In this document: positions 7,610 through 16,584 of the stretch, one piece after another | Position numbering within the stretch: position 1 is the first letter of the stretch | Layout of the letters: every line of letters begins with the position of its first letter | Source of the DNA: Acidobacteriota bacterium | GTDB taxonomy: Bacteria; Acidobacteriota; Thermoanaerobaculia; Thermoanaerobaculales; Thermoanaerobaculaceae | NCBI GenBank assembly: GCA_003133645.1 | Contig: PKYI01000087.1 | Coordinates: 45,863 to 109,862 of the forward strand | Direction: 5' to 3' | Length of the DNA: 64,000 bases | Program-made: the position numbers and the translations under genes | Notes under the pieces: generated by a model | What the model saw: only the letters and a program-made list of their open reading frames with translations | Told to the model about the DNA's origin: nothing | The model's database searches: none

Positions 7610-10600
7610 ATGCGAAGGTTCATCCTGGTTCCGTTCCTGTCCCTGTGCGCCGGCGTTGCCTTTGCGGTCGCCCCGGCGATGCCGCGGTACCCCGCCCTGG
7701 CTCCCGACGGCAGTCGGATCGCGTTCTCCTGGCAGGGCGATATCTGGGTCGCGCCCGCGACGGGCGGGACGGCGCAGCGGATCACCGCCAACCCGGGCTA
7801 CGACCACCACCCGGTCTGGTTCCCGGACGGGAAGCGCCTCGCCTTCACCTCGAACCGCGAAGGCTCGGACGAGGTGTTCGTCGTCGCGCTCGGCGGCGCG
7901 GCGCCGCAGCGGCTGACCTTCCACGAGGCGCCCGACCTCGCCCAGGGCGTGCTCGGCGGCGACGTGGTGTTCACCTCGCGCCGGCACGAGGCGTGGAGCC
8001 GGATGCCGGCGGTCTACCGGATCTCGGCGGCGGGGGGCACGGAGCGGCTGGCCTGCAAGGTCCTGGCGCTGGAGGCGATACCCTCGCCCGACGGGCGCTA
8101 CCTCGCGCTGGTGCGCGGCGACACGCCGGCCGACCGCCGCCACTACCGCGGCGCGGCCAACCGCGACATCTGGCTGTACGAGCTTGCTACCGGCCGGCTC
8201 GATCGCCTGACGTCCACGGCGTGGGACGAGGACGGCGTGGCGTGGGCCGGCAACGGCGTGCTCGTCTTCCGCAGCGACAACGGCGGCCCTGACCGGAACC
8301 TGTTCCGACTCGACCTGACGACCCGCAAGGTCACGCAGCTCACGCACCACGAAGGCGCCGACATCCGTGGCCCGAGCGCCTCGACGGATGGCACGCTCGC
8401 GGCGTACGAGCTGTGGGATGCGGTGTGGACGGTGAGGACGGACGGCTCCGCCGAGCCGCACAAGCTCGCCTTCGACGTTCCGGCCGATGCGCTGGAACCG
8501 GCGGTGACGCGGGCCGACGTCAGGGATGAGGCGGAGCAGGTGGCCGTGTCCCCCGACGGCGCGCAGGTCGCCCTCGTGGTGCGCGGCGACGTCTTCGTCG
8601 TGGCGAGACGCGGCAAGGACCTGACGTCCGTGGCGCCGCCGCCGACGGTGCGGGTGACCGACACGACCGCGCGGGAGCGCGACGTGGCCTGGAGCCCGGA
8701 CGGGAAGGAGCTCGTCTACGCCTCGGACCGCTTCGGGCAGCTCGACCTCTTCAGCGCGCGGCCGGCCGACCGCAACGACGGAAAGTTCTACCGTGCGTCG
8801 AGCTTCGTCGAGAGGCGCCTGACGAACTCCCCCGAGGACGAGCAGCAGCCCGCATTCTCGCCGGACGGCACGCTGCTCGCGTACGTGCGGGGCAAAGGCG
8901 ATCTCGTCGTCGCCCGGGCCGACGGGTCCGACCCGAAGGTGCTGTTCCGGCACTGGGGGCGGATCGAGTTCTCCTGGTCGCCGGATTCCAAGTGGATCGC
9001 GTTCTCGCGCGAGGACCAGGCGTTTAACGAGGAGGTCTGGATCGCCCCGGCGGCGGGTGGCGACGCGGTCGACGTGTCGCAGCACCCGAGCCAGGACACG
9101 CGGCCGGTGTGGTCGCCGGACGGACGCCGCCTGTACTGGCTGTCCAAGCGCCACGCCAACCGGGTCGGCCTCTGGGCGGTGTACCTGACCAAGGCCGACG
9201 ACGAACGCACCCCCGAAGAGTGGCTCGAACTGTTCGAGGACGAGGGCGCAAGGAAGCCGGCCGCGCGGGAGGCCGCCGCGGGCGACGAGGAGCGCGGCGA
9301 AAAGACCGAACGCCCCGAGCGGCGCAAGCCCAAACCGGAGGCGAAACCGGTGGCGATCGACTTCGCCGCGATCTACGAGCGCGTGCGGAGTGTGACCGAC
9401 GTGCCGGGCGACGTCGGCGAGTTCGCCGTGGGGCCCGACGCCAAGAGCGTGGCGTTCGTGGCGGCGCTGGAGGGGGAGCGCGACCTCTACAAGGTGCGCT
9501 GGGACGGGAAGGAGTTGACGCGCCTGACCACCGGCGGGACCGGGCCCAGCCAGGTCGAGTTCTCCCAGGACGGGAAGACGGTCTTCTACCGGACGGCCAA
9601 AGGCACCGTCGGCAGCGTGCGGCTGGAAGGCAAGCCCGGTGATCCGGTGCCGTTCTCGGCCCGTGTCGACGTGGACCGTACGGCGATGCGCGCGCAGGTG
9701 TTCGACGAGGCGTGGCGTGAGCTCGACCGCTGGTTTGCGGATCCCAAATTTCACGGCCACGACTGGAAGGCGCTCCACGACCGCTACCGCCCGCTGGCGC
9801 TTGCCGTCGTGGCGCGCCGCGACTTCGACGACGTCGTCAACATGATGCTCGGCGAGCTCAACGCGTCCCACATGGGGTTCCGCCCGCCGATGGCCGGCCA
9901 TCGGACGAGGACCGGCGAGCTGGGGGTCGAGGTCGAGCCGGCGGCGGACGGGAAGGGTGTGGTGATCACCGAGGTGCTTCCCGACACTCCGGCGTCGAGG
10001 GTGGATACCAACCTGCGGCCGGGCGAGCGCATCGTAGCGGTCAACGGCCAGAAGATCGGCCCGCGCGACAACTTCTTCGCGGAGCTGACGGACATGCAGG
10101 GGCAACGGGTGCTGCTGCGGGTCATGGGTGAAAAGGGGCAGCGCGACGTGACCGTCACCGCGGTCGGCCTCGACGACGGGCGGCAGGCGCGCTACCGGAC
10201 GTGGGTGAAGCAGCGCCGCGCGATCGCGGAGAGACTCTCGGGCGGGAAGCTCGGGTACATCCACATCCAGGGGATGAACGAGCCGTCACTTGAAGATTTC
10301 GAGCGCGACCTCTACGCGGCGGCCCACGGCAAGGAAGGGCTGCTCATCGACGTGCGCAACAACGGCGGCGGCTGGACCACCGACTATCTGATGGCGATCC
10401 TCTCGGTCAAGCGGCACGCCTGGACGCTGCCGCGCGACGGCGACCCCACGGTCAGGGCGTACCCCACGGCCGAGCGGCTGCCGCTGCCGGCGTGGACGCG
10501 CCCGGCGGCCGCGCTATGCGACGAGGCGAGCTACTCGAACGCCGAGATCTTCTCCTGGGCGTTCAAGACCCTCGGCCGCGGCCCGTTGGTCGGCATGCCG

Positions 10601-10849
10601 ACGTTCGGGGCGGTGATGTCCACCGGCGGCGCGCGGCTGGCGGACGGTTCGTTCGTCCGCCTGCCGTCGCGGGCGTGGTTCGTCGCGGGCTCCGACGTCG
10701 ACGAGGAGAACCACGGCTGCATGCCTGACGTCGTCGTCGAGCAGCCGCCCGCGGACGACTTGGCGCCGGGCGAGGACGCACAGCTCGGCAAGGCCGTGGA
10801 GGTGCTCCTGGCGCAGCTCCCGAAGGACTCGTCCCAGTTGCCGTGGTAG
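7610..10849 (+). CDS. tricorn-type protease, exported
   Basis: A 1079-residue secreted peptidase. Residues 1-20 are a signal peptide (FLSLCAGVAFA). Two beta-propellers follow, built of WD40/TolB-like blades with repeated SPDGK/ALAPDGS motifs (about residues 25-330 and 340-700). A charged linker (about 545-585, rich in Glu, Arg, Lys and Pro) interrupts the second. Then come a tricorn C1-like helical domain with KFHGHDW near 717 (likely catalytic His), a PDZ domain (about 773-820, LRPGERIVAVNG), and an S41-type catalytic core with NNGGGW and the nucleophile in DEASYSNAE near 975. Length and order match tricorn core proteases, which degrade peptides in concert with aminopeptidases. The signal peptide places this one in the periplasm. 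GGAGG precedes the chosen ATG, and TAGATT lies 34 nt upstream. Confidence 0.93.
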   Translation: MRRFILVPFLSLCAGVAFAVAPAMPRYPALAPDGSRIAFSWQGDIWVAPATGGTAQRITANPGYDHHPVWFPDGKRLAFTSNREGSDEVFVVALGGAAPQRLTFHEAPDLAQGVLGGDVVFTSRRHEAWSRMPAVYRISAAGGTERLACKVLALEAIPSPDGRYLALVRGDTPADRRHYRGAANRDIWLYELATGRLDRLTSTAWDEDGVAWAGNGVLVFRSDNGGPDRNLFRLDLTTRKVTQLTHHEGADIRGPSASTDGTLAAYELWDAVWTVRTDGSAEPHKLAFDVPADALEPAVTRADVRDEAEQVAVSPDGAQVALVVRGDVFVVARRGKDLTSVAPPPTVRVTDTTARERDVAWSPDGKELVYASDRFGQLDLFSARPADRNDGKFYRASSFVERRLTNSPEDEQQPAFSPDGTLLAYVRGKGDLVVARADGSDPKVLFRHWGRIEFSWSPDSKWIAFSREDQAFNEEVWIAPAAGGDAVDVSQHPSQDTRPVWSPDGRRLYWLSKRHANRVGLWAVYLTKADDERTPEEWLELFEDEGARKPAAREAAAGDEERGEKTERPERRKPKPEAKPVAIDFAAIYERVRSVTDVPGDVGEFAVGPDAKSVAFVAALEGERDLYKVRWDGKELTRLTTGGTGPSQVEFSQDGKTVFYRTAKGTVGSVRLEGKPGDPVPFSARVDVDRTAMRAQVFDEAWRELDRWFADPKFHGHDWKALHDRYRPLALAVVARRDFDDVVNMMLGELNASHMGFRPPMAGHRTRTGELGVEVEPAADGKGVVITEVLPDTPASRVDTNLRPGERIVAVNGQKIGPRDNFFAELTDMQGQRVLLRVMGEKGQRDVTVTAVGLDDGRQARYRTWVKQRRAIAERLSGGKLGYIHIQGMNEPSLEDFERDLYAAAHGKEGLLIDVRNNGGGWTTDYLMAILSVKRHAWTLPRDGDPTVRAYPTAERLPLPAWTRPAAALCDEASYSNAEIFSWAFKTLGRGPLVGMPTFGAVMSTGGARLADGSFVRLPSRAWFVAGSDVDEENHGCMPDVVVEQPPADDLAPGEDAQLGKAVEVLLAQLPKDSSQLPW

Positions 10850-10906
10850 CACCGCACGCAGTGGCGTGCCTGCGCTAGACTTGGGGTGCAGCCACGGGAG
10901 GTGCAG

Positions 10907-11044
10907 ATGAGGATCGAGCGAGTTCGTTCGCGTTCCTGCGCCGCGGGGCCGGCGTTGATGCTGGGCGCCGCGCTGGCGTGGGGGTGCGCCGCCCTGTTCG
11001 CGACCAAGATCGGCGACATCCAAAAGGCGCCGCCGCAACGCTAG
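10907..11044 (+). CDS. short putative lipoprotein (45 residues)
   Basis: A small open frame with a GGGAGG Shine-Dalgarno 6 nt before the ATG and a TAGACT -10 box 25 nt upstream. The protein begins with a basic stretch (MRIERVRSRS), then a hydrophobic segment ending in a possible lipobox (ALAWGC, Cys at residue 27), then 18 residues ending TKIGDIQKAPPQR. KIGDIxxxPxxY is how many OB-fold lipoproteins begin, but here a TAG replaces the rest. It may be a truncated remnant or a genuine short lipoprotein. Confidence 0.5.
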   Translation: MRIERVRSRSCAAGPALMLGAALAWGCAALFATKIGDIQKAPPQR

Positions 11045-11109
11045 GTCGGGCGCCGCCGGGTGGCGGGCACGGCTGGGGGCGCATCGTACAATCACGGCCG
11101 GGAGGCGCG

Positions 11110-12516
11110 ATGCCGCGCGAGATCCATTTTTTCAACACGCTGACGCGACGGGTGGAGGTGTTCCACCCGCTCGAGCCTGGCCACGTGCGGATGTACACCT
11201 GCGGGCCGACGGTCTACAACTTCGTCCACATCGGCAACCTGCGCACCTTCCTCTTCGAGGACGTGCTGCGCCGGACCCTCGCGGCGTTCGGGTACCGCGT
11301 CACCCAGGTGATGAACCTGACCGACATCGACGACAAGACGATCAAGGGCGCCGCCGCCGAGGGCGTCTCCTTGCGCGAGTTCACCGACCGCTACGTGGCG
11401 GCGTTCTTCGCGGACATCGACGCCTTGGGGATCCAGCGCGCCGAGCACTACCCGCGCGCGACCGACTTCATCCCGCAGCAGGTCGAGCTGGTGCAGAGAC
11501 TGACCGCGCGGGGGCACACCTACGTGCAGGACGGCTCGACCTATTTCCGCATCGCGACGTTTCCGGGCTACGGCAAGCTCTCCGGACTCGACCTCGACGA
11601 AGTCAAGGCCGGCGCCCGCGTCGACGCCGACGAGTACGAGAAGGAGGACGTGCGCGACTTCGTGCTCTGGAAGGCCGCCAAACCCGGCGAGCCGGCGTGG
11701 GAAACGGCGCTCGGTCCCGGCCGCCCGGGCTGGCACCTGGAGTGCTCAGCGATGGGAATGACGCTCCTCGGCGAGAGCTTCGACATCCACACCGGCGCCG
11801 TGGACAACATCTTCCCCCACCACGAGAACGAGATCGCCCAGAGCGAGGGCGCGACGGGCAAGGCGTTCGTCCACACCTGGCTGCACGCCGAGCACCTCGT
11901 CGTCGAGGGGCAGAAGATGGCGAAATCGGCGGGGAACTTCTTCACCCTTCGCGACCTGCTGGAGAAGGGGTACGACCCGCTCGCGATCCGCTACCTCCTC
12001 GTCTCGGTGCCGTACCGCCAGAAGCTCAACTTCACCTTCGACGGCCTGCACGCCGCCGCTGCGGGGGTCGAGCGCATCGGTAACACGCTGCGCCGCCTCG
12101 CGCACACCCCGCCGGCCGTCGGCGAGGGGAGTCTGCCCGCCGAGACCGTCGACGAGTTTTTCGCGGAGTTCGACGGCGGCCTGGCGGACGACCTCAACAC
12201 CGCGCGGGCGCTGGCCGCGGTCCACACGCTGCTCACCAAGGTCAACCAGGCGCTCGATGCGGGCGGCATCGGGGACGGCGGGCGCCGCCGCGTCGAGGCG
12301 GCGTTCGCGCACCTCGACGCCGTGCTCGGCATCGTCCCGAAGGCCGCGGCGGCCGACACGGCGGACGCCGACGTCGATGCGCTGATCGCCGAGCGCAACG
12401 CGACGCGGAAGACCCGGGAGTTCGCCCGTGCCGACGCGATCCGCCAGGAGCTGACCGCGCGCGGCATCGTCCTCGAGGACACACCGCACGGCACCGTCTG
12501 GCACCGCACGAAGTAA
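11110..12516 (+). CDS. cysS: cysteinyl-tRNA synthetase
   Basis: A 468-residue class I aminoacyl-tRNA synthetase that charges tRNA-Cys in the cytoplasm. It has the zinc and ATP-site motifs in order: YTCGPTVYNFVHIGN (residues 29-43, the HIGH equivalent), LECSAMG (zinc Cys), HHENEIAQSE (zinc His), and KMAKSAGNF (KMSKS loop). The C-terminal domain ends at the family's usual length. GGAGG lies 5 nt before the ATG and a TACAAT -10 box at 11087-11092, implying a very short leader that still carries the Shine-Dalgarno. It is complete with no anomalies. Confidence 0.97.
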   Translation: MPREIHFFNTLTRRVEVFHPLEPGHVRMYTCGPTVYNFVHIGNLRTFLFEDVLRRTLAAFGYRVTQVMNLTDIDDKTIKGAAAEGVSLREFTDRYVAAFFADIDALGIQRAEHYPRATDFIPQQVELVQRLTARGHTYVQDGSTYFRIATFPGYGKLSGLDLDEVKAGARVDADEYEKEDVRDFVLWKAAKPGEPAWETALGPGRPGWHLECSAMGMTLLGESFDIHTGAVDNIFPHHENEIAQSEGATGKAFVHTWLHAEHLVVEGQKMAKSAGNFFTLRDLLEKGYDPLAIRYLLVSVPYRQKLNFTFDGLHAAAAGVERIGNTLRRLAHTPPAVGEGSLPAETVDEFFAEFDGGLADDLNTARALAAVHTLLTKVNQALDAGGIGDGGRRRVEAAFAHLDAVLGIVPKAAAADTADADVDALIAERNATRKTREFARADAIRQELTARGIVLEDTPHGTVWHRTK

Positions 12517-12578
12517 CGCGGCGCAGGGGGCGGGTCGCGCCGCCCGACCGGGGGTACACTCGAGTCGAGGAGGTGCGT

Positions 12579-12824
12579 ATGCCATCGCCCGATCCGGTCG
12601 GAGAGTTGGTATTGATCGCCCGCGCGGCTGCGGACGCCGGGCTCGACTGGCAGACGCGTCTGCGCCAGGAGTGGCTGCCGCGCGCCGTGGCCAGGACGCC
12701 GCGAGCCGTCCTCGAGGCGGCCGTCGCCGACTGGTCGGATGAGGCGCCCGCTGCCGGCGCCGACCTCGGTGGCCGGCTCGAGACCGCCGTCGTCGCGGCA
12801 ATGGCCGAGAAGGGGTACGACTAG
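12579..12824 (+). CDS. small hypothetical protein (81 residues)
   Basis: A short acidic, alanine-rich, probably helical protein starting MPSPDPVGELVLIARAAADA. No known domain was recognised. The signals are convincing: GAGGAGG 5 nt before the ATG and a TACACT box at 12555-12560. It lies 62 nt after cysS and has its own promoter-like box, so it need not be part of the cysS transcript. Confidence 0.55.
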   Translation: MPSPDPVGELVLIARAAADAGLDWQTRLRQEWLPRAVARTPRAVLEAAVADWSDEAPAAGADLGGRLETAVVAAMAEKGYD

Positions 12825-12827
12825 AAC

Positions 12828-12882
12828 CAGGGCACCGGGCACAGGGCACCGGGCACGGAAGAAGCGTGGTCCGTGGTCCGTA
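12828..12882. repeat. tandem GGGCACC and GTGGTCC direct repeats
   Basis: AGGGCACCGGGCAC occurs twice in tandem, then GTGGTCC occurs twice, directly after a stop codon. The same word families occur at 4345-4400. They lie in front of the palindromic element at 12957. Confidence 0.65.
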
Positions 12883-12956
12883 GAGACATAGCGCCGGGGT
12901 CCGGGCACTGGACACCGGCGAGACGTGGCCGGTGGCCGGCACGTCGGTTTCCCTTT

Positions 12957-13056
12957 CGTCATGCCCGCGGACACGGGCATCCAGCCACCGGCGAGGGCCA
13001 CGATCTGGATCCCTGCCCCGGGTCAACGCCCGGGGCAGGTTTTCGCGGGGATGACG
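12957..13056. repeat. palindromic repeat element with CGTCAT/ATGACG ends (REP/MITE-like)
   Basis: The 100-bp element begins CGTCATGCCCGCG and ends CGCGGGGATGACG. Inside it, GGGCATCCAG faces CTGGATCCCTG, and a subsidiary hairpin GCCCCGGG/CCCGGGGC lies near the right end. This resembles the dispersed intergenic palindromes of many bacteria that read CGTCATTCCCGCG...CGCGGGAATGACG. It sits in a 311-bp gene-free gap (12825-13135) with nothing else recognisable except the direct repeats on its left. Confidence 0.75.
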
Positions 13057-13135
13057 CCATACCTCTCACTCTCGACCGGGAATACCGTGACGCGCGCGCG
13101 CCTTGAACCGTCCGGAGCGGGGAAGGGGACGGTTC

Positions 13136-13912
13136 ATGCGCACTCTGGCAACGGTGATGATGCTGGCGCTCGGCGCCTCGGCGGCCAGTGGGGAGGTCCG
13201 TACGAAAGTCGTGGAATACAAGCAGGGCAACACGGCGCTCGAGGGGTTCCTGGCATGGGACGACGCGGTGCAGGGCCGGCGTCCGGGCGTTCTGATCGCG
13301 CCCGATTGGATGGGCGTCGGGCCGTTCGCCGATGGCCGTGCGGAGCAGCTGGCCAAGCTCGGCTACGTGGCGTTCTGCGCCGACATCTACGGCAAGGACG
13401 TGCGGCCCACGACGCCGAAGGAGGCCGGGGAGACCGCCGCGATCTACAAGAACGACCGCCCCCTGACGCGGGCTCGTGTCAACGCCGCGCTTGCCGTGCT
13501 GCGCGCCAACCCGCTCGTCGACCCGAAGCGGATCGCCGCGATCGGCTACTGCTTCGGCGGCATGGTCGTGCTCGAGCTGGCGCGCAGCGGCGCCGATTTG
13601 GCAGGCGTGGTCACGTTCCACGGTTCCCTCGACACGCCCACGCCCGGCGACGCCAAGAACATTCGCTGCAAGGTGCTGGCGCTGCAGGGAGGCGACGACC
13701 CGTTCGTCGGACCCGACGTCGTTGCCGCGTTCGAGAAGGAGATGCGGGACGCGCACGTGAACTGGGAACTCGTCCAGTACGGCGGCGCCGTTCACTCGTT
13801 TACCAACCCGGCCGCCGGCAACGACAACTCGAAGGGCGCGGCCTACAACGCGCAGGCGGACCGCCGCTCCTGGCAGGCGATGAAGGACTTCTTTGCGGAG
13901 ATCTTCAAGTAG
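13136..13912 (+). CDS. exported dienelactone hydrolase family protein
   Basis: A 258-residue alpha/beta hydrolase with an N-terminal signal peptide (MRTLATVMMLALGASAASG). The nucleophile elbow is GYCFGG (about residues 140-145), the cysteine-type elbow of dienelactone hydrolases. The acid is in GGDDPFVGPD and the histidine in GAVHSFTNP. Canonical enzymes hydrolyse dienelactone to maleylacetate in aromatic degradation, but exported members like this have broad or unknown ester substrates. The ATG at 13136 was chosen for the signal peptide and the GGGGAAGGGG upstream. It is isolated and convergent with the Memo-family gene. Confidence 0.85.
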   Translation: MRTLATVMMLALGASAASGEVRTKVVEYKQGNTALEGFLAWDDAVQGRRPGVLIAPDWMGVGPFADGRAEQLAKLGYVAFCADIYGKDVRPTTPKEAGETAAIYKNDRPLTRARVNAALAVLRANPLVDPKRIAAIGYCFGGMVVLELARSGADLAGVVTFHGSLDTPTPGDAKNIRCKVLALQGGDDPFVGPDVVAAFEKEMRDAHVNWELVQYGGAVHSFTNPAAGNDNSKGAAYNAQADRRSWQAMKDFFAEIFK

Positions 13913-13936
13913 GGGCGGACTCGCCTGCCGTCACAC

Positions 13937-15073
13937 CTACTCGCCGACGGTATACGCCTCCGACGGGTAACCGACGAAGTGGTAGAGGTTGGCCGGCGCA
14001 GTCGCGCCCATGCCGATCGTCTTCACCGGCAGCTCCGGCCCGCCGATCGAGGTGCCGTAGACCAGGGGATGACCGACCGGCGCCGGCAACCCGAGAGCCG
14101 CCGTCGCGCGCTCTAGAACCATGAGGCCGAGTGGGATCGCGAACCTCCCGCACCACGTCAGCCGGTACTCCGACGGCTGCTGCGGGTTCACGCAGGTGGT
14201 GTAGAACTGCTCGACCTTGGCGGTCGTCAGCGGACCCGCGAGCGGCCCGGTCAGCAGCGCCCTGTCCTGCGCGCACGCCTTGACGTAGGCGTCGACGCCG
14301 CCCTGGCCGAACGGCACATAGCCAAAATCGTCGCCGTAGTGCACCGCGTCGGAGGAAATCACGACCGCGACGTCGCGGCCGAGTTTCCAGCCGTGCGCTT
14401 TCATCGCCTCGGCAAGCGCGACGCCGAGGTCGCCGGCCAGCGTCTGCATGCGGTCGAACCCCATCGCCGGCACGATCACCGGGACGAACTGCACGTCGGG
14501 CCGGACGTGCTTGAGCCAGAAGAGCAGCGCCTCGAGCGAGTGCTCCGAGTCGTGGGCGGCGTTGTCCTGGACGAAGTCGCCGTGCGGGAGCCTGGCGAGG
14601 AGCTCGCCGCGCAGCGCGGCAACCGGCGCCTCGCCGTCGGGCGTGTGCCACGCCCGGTAGCTGTCGAACACCAGCGTGTCGTGCGCCCCAAACTTGCGGT
14701 ACTTGTGAAACACGCCGACCAGCACCACCGTCTTCGCGGTGACCAGCGGCAATGTCTGCCGGTACACCCGTCCGGCGAACAGGTAGTCGTCGTGCGGGCA
14801 GATCACGCCGGCCACTCCGGGAGGCGGCGCTTCGCCCAAACGCTCCGGCGCGGGCGGGGTTGCCGACAGCTCCCACACCTTGGCCATCTGCTCGGGCTTC
14901 GAGGCGAAGCCGACCGCGTCCTGCTGGCCGCGAACGTCGCCCGCGGAGGGGATCCCCATCGTCGCGCGGACCTCCGCGAGGGTGGGCGGTGTCGTCGCTG
15001 GCGGCTGCAGCGCCGCCTGGGCCAGAATGGTGAGAGCGATCAACGGCGAAAGGCCAACCACGATTCCGGGCAT
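13937..15073 (-). CDS. exported Memo-family (AmmeMemoRadiSam protein B) protein
   Basis: A 378-residue protein of the MEMO1 superfamily, related to extradiol dioxygenases. Conserved blocks are CPHDDYLFAG (place of PHAGY), DSEHSLEALLFWL (EHSLE) and SSDAVHYGDDFGY (S-D-H). These are the histidine/aspartate positions that can bind a metal or copper in this family. The N-terminus has a signal-peptide-like hydrophobic stretch (VVGLSPLIALTILAQAAL) and about 80 residues of extra sequence, so it is probably periplasmic, unlike the cytoplasmic forms. GAGGTG lies 6 nt before the ATG. The usual AMMECR1 and radical-SAM partners are not adjacent. Biochemical function is unknown. Confidence 0.82.
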   Translation of the reverse strand: MPGIVVGLSPLIALTILAQAALQPPATTPPTLAEVRATMGIPSAGDVRGQQDAVGFASKPEQMAKVWELSATPPAPERLGEAPPPGVAGVICPHDDYLFAGRVYRQTLPLVTAKTVVLVGVFHKYRKFGAHDTLVFDSYRAWHTPDGEAPVAALRGELLARLPHGDFVQDNAAHDSEHSLEALLFWLKHVRPDVQFVPVIVPAMGFDRMQTLAGDLGVALAEAMKAHGWKLGRDVAVVISSDAVHYGDDFGYVPFGQGGVDAYVKACAQDRALLTGPLAGPLTTAKVEQFYTTCVNPQQPSEYRLTWCGRFAIPLGLMVLERATAALGLPAPVGHPLVYGTSIGGPELPVKTIGMGATAPANLYHFVGYPSEAYTVGE

Positions 15074-15147
15074 GGGTCACCTCGCGGGACGAGCGTAGCG
15101 CCCGATCGCGCGGCTGGCAACCGGCGAGCGGCGCGCAGCGGCGATGA

Positions 15148-16521
15148 TCAGCGCCGGGCGGTCGGAGGCCGAGCCGGGGGCGGCCCGGGCTCGACCGGGT
15201 CGTTGCCTCGGGCGCCGAGCAGCGTCTCGGCGGCGCGGTTGCCGGAGCGGACGGCGTAGTTCTGGCCGCGGTCCTCGGGGTAGATCTGCGCCATGCAGGC
15301 GTGGAACAGGCCGGGCACAGGCGTCTCGAACTGCGGGATCACGCTCGGGTAGTTGCAGGGGATCACCGGCTGCGCGTACGCGGCCTTGAAGTGGTGGCGG
15401 GCGAGAACCCAGCTGTCGTCGAAGGCGGGGTTGACGCGCTGCAGGAACGGCCGGTAGGCGGCCCACACGTCGTCCTCGCGCGCGCTCCAGAGCGGGTTGT
15501 CGGTGAACAGGTACTTCGAGATGTAGAGCACGTGGTGCCCGCTGTAGCGCTCGCGCGGGATGTAGTTGGTATGCTCGATCAACCCCCCGAACGGGAAGGT
15601 CGGGTCGGCGATGTTGAGCCAGTAGTACGGCGACAGCGACCGCGACAGTTCGAGCACGACGCACAATGCCGCGGTCGAGGCGAGGCCGTCGAGGCGGGCG
15701 CGGTAGGCTTCGGGGAGCTGCGCGCCGGCGACCTTGACCAGCTCGCCTGGAGCCGCGGTGAAGAGCACCGTGTCGAAGCGCTCGACGCCGGTCCGCGCCT
15801 GGAGCTCGAGGCCGTCCTCGCTGCGCCAGACCCGCCGCACCGGATTGGCGAGCTCGAGACGTACGCCCAATTCGCGCAGGCGCGCGACGAGCGCGTCCAC
15901 GAGGCGCGCGAACGAGCCCCTCATGTAGCCGAGGCGCTCGCCCATGCCGCTCGTCGAGCGCGACCGGCCGCGCAGGTACACCTTCCCCCACAGCCAGACC
16001 ATCGCCACTTCGTCGGCCTTCTCCGCGAACTTCTGGTGCAAGAGGGGACCCCAGACGGCGTCGAACGCCTTGCGGCCGGCGTGCGCGAGGATCCAGTCGC
16101 GCGCGGTGACGGTCTCGAACCTGTGGTAGTCCGCGGTGCGGTTGAGCAGCAGCGTGGACGCGCCAAAGCGCACTTTGTCGAGCAACGGCAGCGGGCCGAA
16201 CCTCAGCAGCGAGACCGGGGTGCCGAAATCCCAGAGGCGCCCGGACGAGTAGATCCCCATCCGGGAGGGGAGCCACTCGATCTCGGAAGCGAGACCGAGC
16301 TCGCCGGCGAGCGCCAGGATGTCGGTGTCGGTGGTGAAGAGGTGGTGGTAGAAGCACTCCAGCCGCTCCCCGCCGACCGCAAAGCTGGCGACGAGGCCAC
16401 CGGCCTCTGGGTAGCGCTCGAACGCCGTGACCTTCCACCCGGCGCTCGCGAGCCGGTACGCCGCGACGAGCCCGGTAAGCCCGGCCCCGACGACGGCGCA
16501 GCGGTTCGTCCGGTCACCCAT
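15148..16521 (-). CDS. FAD-dependent amine oxidase / protoporphyrinogen oxidase-like protein
   Basis: A 457-residue flavoprotein. The N-terminal dinucleotide fold reads AVVGAGLTGLVAAYRLA, followed by the ERYPEAGGL block where the FAD ribose is bound. The C-terminus has the closing FAD motif region QNYAVRSGNRAAE. The overall pattern resembles HemY/UDP-galactopyranose mutase/phytoene desaturase relatives. The tail is proline- and arginine-rich. The ATG was chosen because it sits 8 nt after a TATCCT -10 box and opens directly into the FAD fold. An upstream extension has no recognisable content. The substrate is not evident, and there are no haem or carotenoid genes next door. Confidence 0.75.
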   Translation of the reverse strand: MGDRTNRCAVVGAGLTGLVAAYRLASAGWKVTAFERYPEAGGLVASFAVGGERLECFYHHLFTTDTDILALAGELGLASEIEWLPSRMGIYSSGRLWDFGTPVSLLRFGPLPLLDKVRFGASTLLLNRTADYHRFETVTARDWILAHAGRKAFDAVWGPLLHQKFAEKADEVAMVWLWGKVYLRGRSRSTSGMGERLGYMRGSFARLVDALVARLRELGVRLELANPVRRVWRSEDGLELQARTGVERFDTVLFTAAPGELVKVAGAQLPEAYRARLDGLASTAALCVVLELSRSLSPYYWLNIADPTFPFGGLIEHTNYIPRERYSGHHVLYISKYLFTDNPLWSAREDDVWAAYRPFLQRVNPAFDDSWVLARHHFKAAYAQPVIPCNYPSVIPQFETPVPGLFHACMAQIYPEDRGQNYAVRSGNRAAETLLGARGNDPVEPGPPPARPPTARR

Positions 16522-16529
16522 GGGCAGCA

Positions 16530-16535
16530 AGGATA
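16530..16535 (-). promoter_or_regulatory. -10 box TATCCT, leaderless promoter
   Basis: On the minus strand TATCCT ends 8 nt before the ATG at 16521 with no Shine-Dalgarno between. Confidence 0.5.
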
Positions 16536-16584
16536 GCGCGATTGCCCGCAGCTCTGTCTGCTTACGCCGGCGAAGGAGGTCCGC

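Noticed and set aside
7400..10264. 954-codon open frame on the minus strand
   Set aside because: It is antisense to the tricorn protease gene. Its composition (Arg, Val, Leu, His, Pro) is typical of a GC-rich shadow frame, and the tricorn gene has clear domains.
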